This document shows, piece after piece, positions 1-9,003 of a stretch of DNA of 27,703 nucleotides; the first letter of the stretch is position 1; every line of letters starts with the position of its first letter. Location of the stretch: positions 1 through 27,703 of IMG/VR virus record IMGVR_UViG_3300017750_000080; one strand, written 5' to 3'. Position numbers and translations under genes: made by a program. This DNA is from a virus. The notes beneath the pieces are model-generated. The model was not told the DNA's origin and made no database searches. It saw nothing but the letters and a program-made list of their open reading frames with translations.

Positions 1-2
1 AG

Positions 3-3000
3 TACAAATCTCCTGATACTAAAACTTTAACAACATTAGAAAAATATAAACGCAAAAACAAATATCAAGTTGCTGTTTGGGATGATGAAAATAAAAATTC
101 TGTTATAGATGAAGCGATTCAACAAGCAAAAAGAGATAACATTGATTGGAATCCAGAAAATACAGTTAAAGATGCGTACGATAATGTTTCTGGTTATGAT
201 AGTATAAGTTATATATCTAAGGATATGATGAGGTATTTACATACATTAATTGGTCATAATCCTAGTTCAACCAATCCAATAAAACCTATTGTTTCTTCAA
301 ATGGAGATTCTGCATTGTTGTATGGTAAAACATTATTTGTATACGATATAGGTATGCAAAAGTTTTTTGATAGAAACCCTAATGTTGATATACTTATGTC
401 TTCTAGTGCGGTTAAGATTACAGCAAGTAAAGATGATATTATAGGTAATACAATAGAGGATTTGCAATCAGGGAAAGTTTTACTAGGGCAAAATGATTTG
501 AAATCTATTTCTATAAATTCTGTAGGTATACTTCCGAGTAAAGATGTTGAGTTGCCTACTGCTAGCAAATCAATGTCTGACAATAATTTTAAAGATGCAG
601 ATGAAGAAAGACTTACATACGAACGTGAATATCTTGATGACGTAAATGATGCTATTGACAATATGCTAGATATATATTCAGACCCAATAAAACAACGTGA
701 GTTTGCTGTAGCTTTAGATGCTGACTTAGGTACTGCAACAACTTCAGAACAAAATGGTGCTGTTTCATTTTTAAAAAGCAATCATTATTATAATAGTTTA
801 ACTCGTAATGCTAATCCAATGTATTATGGAGATAAACAATTGCAAAATAAATTATATTCTCATTTCTTAGATAAGATTATGAATAAAAAAAGAGCTGTAT
901 TTACTAATGTAAGTGGAGAATCTTTTAGATATGGTGGTCAAGCTTATCTTGTACAAACTGCAAGCAATAGACTAAAAGGAACATTAACTAACGGAGTTGG
1001 TGAAATAATACAACGAGGTGAAGTTATTCTTCCATCGATTGAAGCAGAAAGTACTTTAAAAGATTTACATAACGATGGTAACGATGGTTATGACCTTTCT
1101 TTTACATCAAACAAGGGTGTAGATGTTTTTAAGTTTAATGATTTTATTGATGAAATTGTAAAGTTATCACAAGAAAAAGGAAAGACTCAAAAAGCAAAAC
1201 AATTAACTTCTTCTGAATTAAAAGATTTTATTCTTGAAAGAAATTTAGGTGAAGTACATGAGATATTAAAAGATATAAATAAATCTTTTGATAAGGATTA
1301 TAAAATAGGTGTTGTTGTTAGCAGAAAACCAAGAACAAGACCTAATGATTTAGCAATGCTATCCCTTGAAGGATTTATGCCTAAAGAAAATGGTGTTGCG
1401 ATGCAGATAAATAGTTTAGATGTTGTAAATGTATTTGAAGGTGATTATGATGCAGATAAAGCAGACTATTTCTTTAGCAATAAAGAACATAATATTGACC
1501 ATGTAATTGAAAAACAAAGATTTTTTGTTCAAGGAAGAGACCCTGACAAACTTAAAAAGAATAAAACAACATTTTCATTTACAAAATCATTTTCAGAACA
1601 ATCTAATTCTATGAAAAGTCTTGTGTCTGGAGAATATGCTTGGAAAAATTCAATTGGAAGTGTACAAAAATTACCAAGAACACTTGCTTATTTAGATAGA
1701 CTAACTACTACATCAGATGTTGGTTTTGCTCCTAAAGATGAAAAGTTAAATACACTGTTGCAGTATGGAGATGAAGCAACAATAACCTTAGATTTTAAAA
1801 ACTTACCTTTTTATGCTCGCAATGCATTAGAAACACAATACATGATTGACAACAATGGTAATTTAAATCCAGAGCTAGGTGCTGATTTATTAAGTATACA
1901 AAGTGATTTATTATTTCCTACAAAAGATAATAGTGTATTGCCTAATGATTTTAAAGGTTCTCAAGATATATATAAAACAGGAAAAACTAAAACAGGAAAA
2001 AGAATAAGAATATTTAGAAAATGGGATAAGAATGGTCAAGAAATAAACTTAACTGAATTAGATAAAAAAATTATTACAACAATGATGAAAGAGTATTCTA
2101 AGTTATTAAATGCTACTGGTGGGTTAACTTATGATAATACTGGCACACAAAGAAAAGCAACATACGAAGATGTTTTAAATACTTCTAAAGACTTCTTTGA
2201 GTTTCATAAAGATATTAATCGTTCTATTTTTGATAAATTAAAAAAACAATTTAAAACAAATGATGAGTTTAAAAAAATATTCGGAGTAGAAACAAAATAC
2301 AGATTTAAATTAGGTGGTATAACAAAATATGAATTTAATGAACCTAAAAATGTAGACGAAAATACAAAAATTACAAGTTTTCAAGCACCAAGAAAAGAAA
2401 TATTCCATCCTGATATTTTAAATAACGCAAAACAAATGCATGAAGGTAAAAGAGGAGCAACTATAGATAGAATACTTTGGGAAATGCAAGATAGAGATGT
2501 GTTTAATGATATATATGAAAAGGGTCTTACTACTGGAATACCAAGAAGAAGTTTTGATGACTGGTATTACAAACTAACTAGTGAAGAGTCTGAGTATGAT
2601 GCAGACCTTCTTAAAGCAGAGTTTGATGAGTATGAAGAAATATCATCTGATTTAGTTATAAACAGAATACAAGAAGTAGAATCTTCAAAAGATTTTATAA
2701 AAAGAAATAAATACTATATACAAAGAGTAAAATATAACAAAGCATTGCCTTGGAAAGCTAAAAAGAAAAGAATAGATTATTTTAACAATCTTATAGCAAG
2801 AGAAGAAAACAAAATACAAAAATATTTAAGTGATACATACTTGAAAACTAGAGCTGCTAAAGATTTAGATTCTATCGAACTTATACCAATAGATACTAAA
2901 GATTTAAAAATAGCAGGTGTTCAGGGTTCTACTATGTCTGCTATAAAAAATATTATTGGATTAGGTAGTGATACATCAAGGATACTATTATCAGATAAGA

Positions 3001-4109
3001 GTGCATCTTTATTAAAAGATATTGTTACAATAAGAAAAAACTTTTATAGCGCACATAATAACAATCTTAAAGAATTTTTAAGAAGTGATAAATTATTATC
3101 TTCAAGTACTACAAGATATTTATCAGAATTTAAAGACCAAAAAACTTTGCATGATGCCGAACGTGAGTTAATGATACAAGGAGTCGTACAAGATGGTATT
3201 AAATTTATTTATGCATATATGGATGTACCTTCTACTAATAATGGAGTAGGAGTCTTGAATAATAAACCTGTTAGATTATATAACTACCCTTCTACTAGAT
3301 TTGCTGGTGGATTAAGGTTTTTATCTAGTTATGCTAGTGGTAATCTTGATATTAAAGATGTTTATGTTCAGCAATCTATAGAAAAACAATTATCTCAGAA
3401 AGAATCTGAAGATGTTTTAAAATTAATGCAAGGCATTATATCTCATTATGATAATTTTTATAATACAAGAGTAGATAGACGTGGAGTTATAGATAAAAAC
3501 TCTTTTACACAAGGTGATATAGGTGCAATAGAATCTTTAAAACTACCAATAGTTCACGATACAATTGGTCAAGAAGTGTTAAATTTTGGTTCTATTAACT
3601 GGGGAAAAACAAAAGATAAAATTTCTACTGGTTATAATTTAACTAATAATCATTTGTTTGATTTATATAATGATATTATGCAATTAGCAGGAAAAACAAA
3701 AGAATTTGAAGAGTATCGCAATATTATTGGAGAAAGACAAGCAGATTTATTAAAAGCTAATACAATTAATGTTTTTGATTTTATAGGTATGAAATCAGAA
3801 ATGGATTCAGAAATTAAAAGTATTGCACAAAAAGTGTTAAGCAGTTCTTATTTTGATGAAGGAGTTCCTGATAATAATTTTGTTGTTGAAAGAATAAAAT
3901 CTAATCCTGTATTTAAACTTATGGGCGGTAAATCATTCTTTAGTAATATTACTTTAGAAAAAGCACCAGAACAAAGTATTAAAAGTTTACAAAAACTAAA
4001 TTCAGCTCTTGATTATGCAAAACATTATCAAAAACCATCACATACAGGATTTTCTGGGTTTGAAAAGTTTAAAGCTAAACTAGCAGAAATAGATGAAAGG
4101 TGTTCATAA
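3..4109 (+). CDS. Giant virion protein, candidate DxDxD-type single-chain RNA polymerase (5' end outside window)
   Basis: The frame is open from the left edge, so the start lies upstream; the first in-frame ATG at 225 is probably internal. Residues here count from nt 3 (1,368 visible). The key block is residues 441-485: R-x-P at 441-443, G-V-A-M-Q at 464-468, and DYDAD at 481-485 (nt 1443-1457). The order and spacing follow the RNA polymerase beta' active-site barrel, where R-A-P, then G-x-A-x-Q, then NADFDGD bind nucleotide and magnesium. Earlier stretches LLYGKTLFVYD (K109) and DILMSSSAVK (K138) might belong to a first, beta-like barrel, but this is weak. The rest is charged, alpha-helical-looking and unrecognised. 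Single-chain polymerases with a DxDxD centre are known in crAss-like phages, encoded as giant virion proteins. The next gene starts one base after the stop codon. Reading as a giant virion protein: fairly sure. Polymerase activity: inferred from one block, unproven. Confidence 0.6.
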   Translation, partial: YKSPDTKTLTTLEKYKRKNKYQVAVWDDENKNSVIDEAIQQAKRDNIDWNPENTVKDAYDNVSGYDSISYISKDMMRYLHTLIGHNPSSTNPIKPIVSSNGDSALLYGKTLFVYDIGMQKFFDRNPNVDILMSSSAVKITASKDDIIGNTIEDLQSGKVLLGQNDLKSISINSVGILPSKDVELPTASKSMSDNNFKDADEERLTYEREYLDDVNDAIDNMLDIYSDPIKQREFAVALDADLGTATTSEQNGAVSFLKSNHYYNSLTRNANPMYYGDKQLQNKLYSHFLDKIMNKKRAVFTNVSGESFRYGGQAYLVQTASNRLKGTLTNGVGEIIQRGEVILPSIEAESTLKDLHNDGNDGYDLSFTSNKGVDVFKFNDFIDEIVKLSQEKGKTQKAKQLTSSELKDFILERNLGEVHEILKDINKSFDKDYKIGVVVSRKPRTRPNDLAMLSLEGFMPKENGVAMQINSLDVVNVFEGDYDADKADYFFSNKEHNIDHVIEKQRFFVQGRDPDKLKKNKTTFSFTKSFSEQSNSMKSLVSGEYAWKNSIGSVQKLPRTLAYLDRLTTTSDVGFAPKDEKLNTLLQYGDEATITLDFKNLPFYARNALETQYMIDNNGNLNPELGADLLSIQSDLLFPTKDNSVLPNDFKGSQDIYKTGKTKTGKRIRIFRKWDKNGQEINLTELDKKIITTMMKEYSKLLNATGGLTYDNTGTQRKATYEDVLNTSKDFFEFHKDINRSIFDKLKKQFKTNDEFKKIFGVETKYRFKLGGITKYEFNEPKNVDENTKITSFQAPRKEIFHPDILNNAKQMHEGKRGATIDRILWEMQDRDVFNDIYEKGLTTGIPRRSFDDWYYKLTSEESEYDADLLKAEFDEYEEISSDLVINRIQEVESSKDFIKRNKYYIQRVKYNKALPWKAKKKRIDYFNNLIAREENKIQKYLSDTYLKTRAAKDLDSIELIPIDTKDLKIAGVQGSTMSAIKNIIGLGSDTSRILLSDKSASLLKDIVTIRKNFYSAHNNNLKEFLRSDKLLSSSTTRYLSEFKDQKTLHDAERELMIQGVVQDGIKFIYAYMDVPSTNNGVGVLNNKPVRLYNYPSTRFAGGLRFLSSYASGNLDIKDVYVQQSIEKQLSQKESEDVLKLMQGIISHYDNFYNTRVDRRGVIDKNSFTQGDIGAIESLKLPIVHDTIGQEVLNFGSINWGKTKDKISTGYNLTNNHLFDLYNDIMQLAGKTKEFEEYRNIIGERQADLLKANTINVFDFIGMKSEMDSEIKSIAQKVLSSSYFDEGVPDNNFVVERIKSNPVFKLMGGKSFFSNITLEKAPEQSIKSLQKLNSALDYAKHYQKPSHTGFSGFEKFKAKLAEIDERCS

Positions 4110-6824
4110 ATGCCAGCAATTAATTGTAGAATAGATAGAAAACAACACAAAAAATTATTTAATATTATAGGTGAGTGGGCAGAATCAGATTTAGCACAAA
4201 ACAACTTTAGAGATTCTTATGACGCTGCTTTAAAATTATTAGAACCAGTATTTAATGTTGATGCTAATACTATTACAGAAGTACCATTGAGTGATGGTCA
4301 AATAGGTGTGTATCAGTCTAGATTGAAAGAATTAAATAAAGCAATTAAACAAGGTAGATTGGGTAATATATTCAGTCAGTTCTTTTATACTACACAGCAT
4401 TATGGCAAAAGAGACCCTATTATATCTAATGACTTTACACAAAAACAAAGAATACAACAAACATATAAAGAAAATACAAATAAAATTGATGTTTATTTAA
4501 AAGCTATAACAGATGGACTTAGAGATTCTGCTTTATATGATGGAATGACAAAACGTGGAATAAGAAATGCTAAAAAAGAATTAAAAGGATTAAATGAACT
4601 TTATGCTCAGGGTAAAGCAGCTTATTTAAATAATGAAATACCTAAAGCAAAAGAATTACAACGTGAATATATGGCTAAAGAAAAAGAGTTAATGGATGGT
4701 ACGTATGGTTCTATTGTAAACAAAATGGTAAACATTATTGAAAAAGATATACCTAAAATAGTTAAAGAAAAAAAATATAAAATAGATGCAGACGGTTCTA
4801 TTGATACATCTTTACTTGCAAAAGATTTAAAAGAACTATATCCAAAAGAGGATACATTATTGCAAACTGTCGTTACTTATACAAAACTGACAAATGATTT
4901 ATATAGTATGTTAGACAATGCAACAAATAAGCATGTTGACATAATTATAAAAAAATTAGAGTCTTCAGGAAAGATAGATAACGCAAGAGATTTAAAAGAA
5001 ATTAAAAAATCTTTAAATGAAAAAATGAAACCACAAAGAGAAATTGGTTATTATCCTCATTTTACTAGAGATTTTAATATATCTCTTATGGATGGATATA
5101 TGACAAAATTATCTAATTTGCAAGATTCAATTAATCCTTACAATCTTACTAAAAAACAAAAATCAGTTGATGAAGCAATTTCTGATGTCAGAGCATATTT
5201 AAGTGAGTTTACACAAAAAAGAGCGAGAGACCCAGAAACAAATGAGTTTATATTTGATTACAGTAGAAACTTACCAGAGGTATTAGCAAACTATTCACAT
5301 GATGTTGCAAGGTTTAACTTTAACTCATTTATGAATGCTAACTTTATAGAATCATTAAATGCTATAGAAAAAATATATCAAACAGATGGTGATGCAAAAG
5401 GGTATGCTCAGAATATTGCTGATTATATACAAGATATGCATGTAGCATACAATGGAAAAGGTGAGTCTTCTGTATCAACAAATAATTTAGTAAGAAGTAT
5501 ATTGTCTTTTGAGTTTATATCTAAACTTGGATACAACCCAAGAAGTGCTGTAAGAAACGCAACGCAAAGAGCTTTAGATTTTGTAGTTTGGGGTAGGTAT
5601 GGTAAAAAGAAAATTAAAAATTATTTAGAAAACGAAGGTGTTTTAGATATTGATATACAAAAGTTTTTAATTGATAAAGGTATTTTATTTAAAGAAGCTG
5701 CTCCAGATATTGAAGAAACACTTAGAACTAAAAAAATATCAGAAATGAATTTAGTACAATGGAATGACGATACTAATAAATTTGAATATGTAAAAACAAC
5801 AAAAGGTGAGAAACTTGCAGATGGACTTTCTTTTCTAGCTACTAAAACAAGTGGTATGCATAGATTTGCTGAAAATAAAAATAGAATGGCAACTTTTAAA
5901 TTTGCCTTTGGTCAAATGCATAAATATTTAAATACAGTTGATTTTAAAGCAAAACTATCAAAAGAAGGTAAGTCTGAAAAACAAATTACTGAAGTTATAC
6001 AAAAAAAAGCAGAGAATTATGCTACAAGAATGACTGTATTAAATCATTTTGATTATTCTCAATATGCAAAATCTCCATTTATGAGGACTAAGGCAGGTGC
6101 AATACTTGGACAGTTTCAACATTATAGTTTTGAATTTTTTGAACGCAATGTTGGAATCTTAAAAGAAGGTAAGGAAGATATAAAGTCTGGTTCTATAATT
6201 AAAAAACTATTATCTGGAGAAGGAAAAGCAGAAGGGTTATCACAGTCAATGAGAATGGGATTAATATATTTTCTTGCTCCTGCCATTGCAGCTTCTATAA
6301 CAGGTTTAAATTTTAAAAGTTTAATACAGCACGACACAGCTGAAAGAGTAAGTAAATTAGCATTGTTGTTTACTGGAGATGAAGAAGAAATAATTGCAGC
6401 TAATTATGGAAAAGACTTTTTTCTAAACACTTTAGGGCCTGGTGTTGGAACAGTTGTTGATGTAGGTCTTGCATTAGATTTTATTGATACTGATACGCCA
6501 GGGTTAGGATTTATAGCAAGTAATTATAGAAGGTATGACCCTAACTATGATGATAAAAGTATTACAAAAAATTTATCAATTATAAATGTAGCTTCAGGTA
6601 GATTAATAGATAGACATATACCGCAAATGTTATCTGGAAGAGTTGGATGGGCTGTGCAAAGTGAAATGGGTTTATATGCTACTGAAGAAAGTAAAAAGTC
6701 TCAGCAAAGACTTATGGAGTCTATTGGTTTTGACCCAAAAAAAAGAAGTGAAAAGTTAAAAAAAGATAAAGCAGATGTAAATGTACAAGATGTATTAGCT
6801 TCTTTAGATTTTTTATCAGTTTGA
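4110..6824 (+). CDS. Large virion or ejection-type protein with a membrane-like segment
   Basis: 904 aa, starting directly after the TAA of the giant gene, so the two are surely co-transcribed. The N-terminal half is charged and helical, with a coiled-coil-like stretch around residues 150-200. Residues 476-495 hold an N-P-R-S-A-V-R-N-A-T-Q motif of the kind seen in very long phage virion proteins; I know no function for it. A hydrophobic run at about 715-735 (LIYFLAPAIAASITGL) could cross or insert into a membrane. The C-terminus is lysine-rich. No lysozyme, transglycosylase or protease motif was recognised. Size, position beside the giant gene and the hydrophobic segment suggest an internal virion protein delivered with the DNA, perhaps helping the giant protein cross the envelope. 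That role is inference. A tail or portal-vestibule protein is the main alternative. Confidence 0.6.
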   Translation: MPAINCRIDRKQHKKLFNIIGEWAESDLAQNNFRDSYDAALKLLEPVFNVDANTITEVPLSDGQIGVYQSRLKELNKAIKQGRLGNIFSQFFYTTQHYGKRDPIISNDFTQKQRIQQTYKENTNKIDVYLKAITDGLRDSALYDGMTKRGIRNAKKELKGLNELYAQGKAAYLNNEIPKAKELQREYMAKEKELMDGTYGSIVNKMVNIIEKDIPKIVKEKKYKIDADGSIDTSLLAKDLKELYPKEDTLLQTVVTYTKLTNDLYSMLDNATNKHVDIIIKKLESSGKIDNARDLKEIKKSLNEKMKPQREIGYYPHFTRDFNISLMDGYMTKLSNLQDSINPYNLTKKQKSVDEAISDVRAYLSEFTQKRARDPETNEFIFDYSRNLPEVLANYSHDVARFNFNSFMNANFIESLNAIEKIYQTDGDAKGYAQNIADYIQDMHVAYNGKGESSVSTNNLVRSILSFEFISKLGYNPRSAVRNATQRALDFVVWGRYGKKKIKNYLENEGVLDIDIQKFLIDKGILFKEAAPDIEETLRTKKISEMNLVQWNDDTNKFEYVKTTKGEKLADGLSFLATKTSGMHRFAENKNRMATFKFAFGQMHKYLNTVDFKAKLSKEGKSEKQITEVIQKKAENYATRMTVLNHFDYSQYAKSPFMRTKAGAILGQFQHYSFEFFERNVGILKEGKEDIKSGSIIKKLLSGEGKAEGLSQSMRMGLIYFLAPAIAASITGLNFKSLIQHDTAERVSKLALLFTGDEEEIIAANYGKDFFLNTLGPGVGTVVDVGLALDFIDTDTPGLGFIASNYRRYDPNYDDKSITKNLSIINVASGRLIDRHIPQMLSGRVGWAVQSEMGLYATEESKKSQQRLMESIGFDPKKRSEKLKKDKADVNVQDVLASLDFLSV

Positions 6825-6825
6825 A

Positions 6826-6884
6826 ACAGTAAGAAGAGTAAGAACGAAAAACAACAAAAGTTCTTACCCTTATAATCTTACTGT
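6826..6884. terminator. Long nested stem-loop between convergent operons
   Basis: Outer arms ACAGTAAGA (6826-6834) and TCTTACTGT (6876-6884) and inner arms GTAAGAAC (6838-6845) and GTTCTTAC (6860-6867) pair perfectly. The element starts one base after the stop of the 904-aa gene and lies just past the end of the leftward operon, so it could end transcription from both sides. The flanks are AT-rich but there is no strong T-tract (TAATTT follows on the plus strand), so it could instead protect 3' ends. Confidence 0.7.
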
Positions 6885-6892
6885 TAATTTAG

Positions 6893-7069
6893 TTAATTAC
6901 GTACTTTAAATTGAGTTATTATTTTGTTGCTTTGTTCTACAAGATAATCAAGAATTTGAAAAGATAAAATATTTCTTTCATTTATTTCTAATTGTTTAAC
7001 TTCTTGTAATTGTTCGTTTGTTGTTTCTATAAGTTTCTTAATATACTTATGATGGTCAAATGAGTTCAT
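6893..7069 (-). CDS. Small hypothetical protein, last gene of leftward operon
   Basis: 58 aa, start ATG at 7069, stop TAA at 6893. The start sits inside the end of the RuvC-like gene (14-base overlap), and a GGGGGA Shine-Dalgarno lies 6-7 bases upstream, which supports translation. The product is helical and polar, with heptad-like spacing of I/L (about residues 12-52), so it may form a coiled coil. No family was recognised. It ends just before the bidirectional stem-loop, as expected for the last gene of a transcript. Confidence 0.6.
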   Translation of the reverse strand: MNSFDHHKYIKKLIETTNEQLQEVKQLEINERNILSFQILDYLVEQSNKIITQFKVRN

Positions 7070-7559
7070 TGTTTTTCCCCCATAATCCTATGCAGATTGC
7101 ATCCGCAGTATATAAAGTTGCTTTTGGATAAAATTCCTTTGCTATCATTTTTAATTCCTTTTTTCTTTGTTGTTTGTTTTTAGGTAACTCAAATTGTTTT
7201 TGCCACTTTTGTGGTGTTACCATTTCATATTTAATAGATAAACTTTCTAGTATACCTATCCATATACCAAAATTTTTACCAAACTTAAATGCACTGCTTC
7301 TAGCATCTGTAGGGAAAGCATGCACTTTTTCTATTATTCCTAAAACTGGAAATCCATTTGATTTGCATGTCCATTGTAATTTTTGAGTAATCTCAAACAT
7401 CTCTTTAGGAGTTTTAGGGCATTTATGTGCTATTAATTTGTCATCAAACATTGCACAAATACCACCAGATTGGCCTGGGTCAATAGTTATTAACGCTGGT
7501 ACCAAATAGTTTACCTTTTTTTTGTTCACTTTTCCACCTTCTACCTGTTGATGAACCAT
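7056..7559 (-). CDS. RuvC-like Holliday junction resolvase
   Basis: 167 aa from ATG 7559. RNase H-fold, RuvC-type acidic residues are visible: D27 in ITIDPGQSGG, E77 in GIIEKVHAFP and D153 in TADAICIGLW, the usual order and spacing for phage RuvC-like resolvases. It would cut branched DNA during recombination or clear junctions before packaging. The start is uncertain: a GTG at 7529 (residue 11) has a better Shine-Dalgarno (AGGTGG, 4-6 bases upstream) and would reduce the 80-base overlap with the zinc-protein gene. Both starts keep the catalytic core. The upstream neighbours are the zinc-binding protein and the DnaB-type helicase, fitting a replication-recombination module. Confidence 0.8.
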   Translation of the reverse strand: MVHQQVEGGKVNKKKVNYLVPALITIDPGQSGGICAMFDDKLIAHKCPKTPKEMFEITQKLQWTCKSNGFPVLGIIEKVHAFPTDARSSAFKFGKNFGIWIGILESLSIKYEMVTPQKWQKQFELPKNKQQRKKELKMIAKEFYPKATLYTADAICIGLWGKNNELI

Positions 7560-7722
7560 AATATTCTCTTATTGCACATTTTTTGCACACTATTAAATGT
7601 GTTCGTGATAACGGAGAGATATAGTCAAAGTATTCTGTAACTTTATTCTCTCCGCACATTTCACATTCATTACTTGCATCTATTCTACGTTTTGTAACTG
7701 CTGGAATCATTATAGGCATCAT
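7480..7722 (-). CDS. Small zinc-binding protein, unknown role
   Basis: 80 aa if begun at the ATG at 7722; ATGs at 7719 and 7710 are equally possible, and none has a convincing Shine-Dalgarno. Two C-x-x-C pairs (CEMCG at about residues 20-23 and CKKC at about 46-49) indicate one zinc site, followed by a basic tail (GRRWKSEQKKGK). It overlaps the 3' end of the helicase gene and the 5' end of the resolvase gene in different frames, so the whole gene is wedged between them. The conserved-looking cysteine pairs make it more likely real than a shadow. The central IxPLSR with a following H recalls HNH-type zinc folds, but the catalytic H-N-H is not evident. Confidence 0.6.
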   Translation of the reverse strand: MMPIMIPAVTKRRIDASNECEMCGENKVTEYFDYISPLSRTHLIVCKKCAIREYYGSSTGRRWKSEQKKGKLFGTSVNNY

Positions 7723-9001
7723 CTCTATTGAGATAGAATTTACAACGATTGCCGTTAAAACCAAGAACATAACTTCCTACATTACCATATCTTGTTTTTG
7801 CTGATATAATTTTACTTTCATATCTATCATAAGCTTCACTGTCAAAGTTATATCCATAAAATACAAACATAGCTGTTTCTGCTGTTTGTTCTATTACACC
7901 AGATTCACTGTAATCACTTAATCTAGGTTCTGGATTTATACGCCTATCCATTTCACGATTAAGTTGTGATAACAATAATGCACTACAATCTTCGTTCTTA
8001 CATACCCATTTGTACTCTTGCATAATACGTTCTATCTCGAACCTTCTACCTTCTTTAACATTGTCTACTTGTATCAATTGTATGTAATCATCTATTATAA
8101 TATCTGGTTTATGTTTTTGTATTTCTGTTATTGTATCAGACAAAGTTCTTACATGGTCATACATCATTAAGTTTTTATATTTCTTGCGTATCTTTTCCAT
8201 TTGCATTTCTAGAACATTATCTTGTCCAGAATCAAATTTATTTTTCCTTACGTCTGCATACAAAAGAGATTTACTTTCTAATACACATAATTTCTTAATC
8301 ATTTCTGTATTACTCATCTCACGATTAAATAACATTACCTTATACCCTTGTTGTATTAAACTTTGTAATACATTAACCATAAGAGTGGTTTTACCATGAC
8401 CTGGCCTACCACCTAATACTGTAATTTCTTTGCGTGTCATACCACCTGCTGGATAATCTAACACTTCCATACCAAATGGTATAATGTTCTCACCATCTTT
8501 TATATTGCGTTTAGCTTCTGCAATAATTTCATCAATTGTTTTTACTAATGATGGTCTGATATTTTTAAGTTCGTCAACCAATCTAGAATGTTCATCTAAT
8601 ATATCATTAACATCAGAAAAGTTATTTTCTAAACTAGAATTGTATAACTTATTTGCACTTACTGCTGTTTGTCTTTGTATATATTTTTCCCATATAATTC
8701 TTGCATAATGTTCACAATTAGCAACACTCGGTATGTTACTAGCTAATCCTGTGATATAAAATGCATCAACTTGGTTGTCTTTATTGTCTTTACATTTTTC
8801 TAATACTGTTATTGTGTCTATAGGTGTGTTTTGTTGTTTTAACTCACGAAATGATTGCCATATCTGTTTGTTTATTTCTGTATAAAATACTTCATCATCT
8901 CTTAGCCATGGTTTTACTTTATCATAAGTAGCAATACCTCCAACAAGTATACAACCAATAACACTTTGTTCAGCATCAATATTTTTTGGTGTGTCTTGCA
9001 T
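7685..9001 (-). CDS. dnaB: DnaB-type replicative DNA helicase
   Basis: 438 aa, normal for phage DnaB-like helicases. Residues 1-110 match the DnaB N-terminal helical domain (AEQSVIGCIL near the start). The RecA-like motor follows: Walker A GGRPGHGKTT at 197-206, Walker B IIIDDYIQLI at 301-310, motif LLSQLNRE at 343-350, an arginine-rich RLSDYSESG at 360-368 and the C-terminal SAKTRYGNVG. It should unwind the replication fork as a hexamer. GGAG lies six bases before the start. The stop is TAG. The adenine methylase gene ends two bases upstream. No DNA polymerase or primase gene is visible in this window. Confidence 0.93.
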   Translation of the reverse strand: MQDTPKNIDAEQSVIGCILVGGIATYDKVKPWLRDDEVFYTEINKQIWQSFRELKQQNTPIDTITVLEKCKDNKDNQVDAFYITGLASNIPSVANCEHYARIIWEKYIQRQTAVSANKLYNSSLENNFSDVNDILDEHSRLVDELKNIRPSLVKTIDEIIAEAKRNIKDGENIIPFGMEVLDYPAGGMTRKEITVLGGRPGHGKTTLMVNVLQSLIQQGYKVMLFNREMSNTEMIKKLCVLESKSLLYADVRKNKFDSGQDNVLEMQMEKIRKKYKNLMMYDHVRTLSDTITEIQKHKPDIIIDDYIQLIQVDNVKEGRRFEIERIMQEYKWVCKNEDCSALLLSQLNREMDRRINPEPRLSDYSESGVIEQTAETAMFVFYGYNFDSEAYDRYESKIISAKTRYGNVGSYVLGFNGNRCKFYLNRDDAYNDSSSYKT

Positions 9002-9003
9002 AT

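Noticed and set aside
254-781. 175-codon leftward frame inside the giant gene
   Set aside because: Serine-rich shadow composition; the giant frame is continuous across it.
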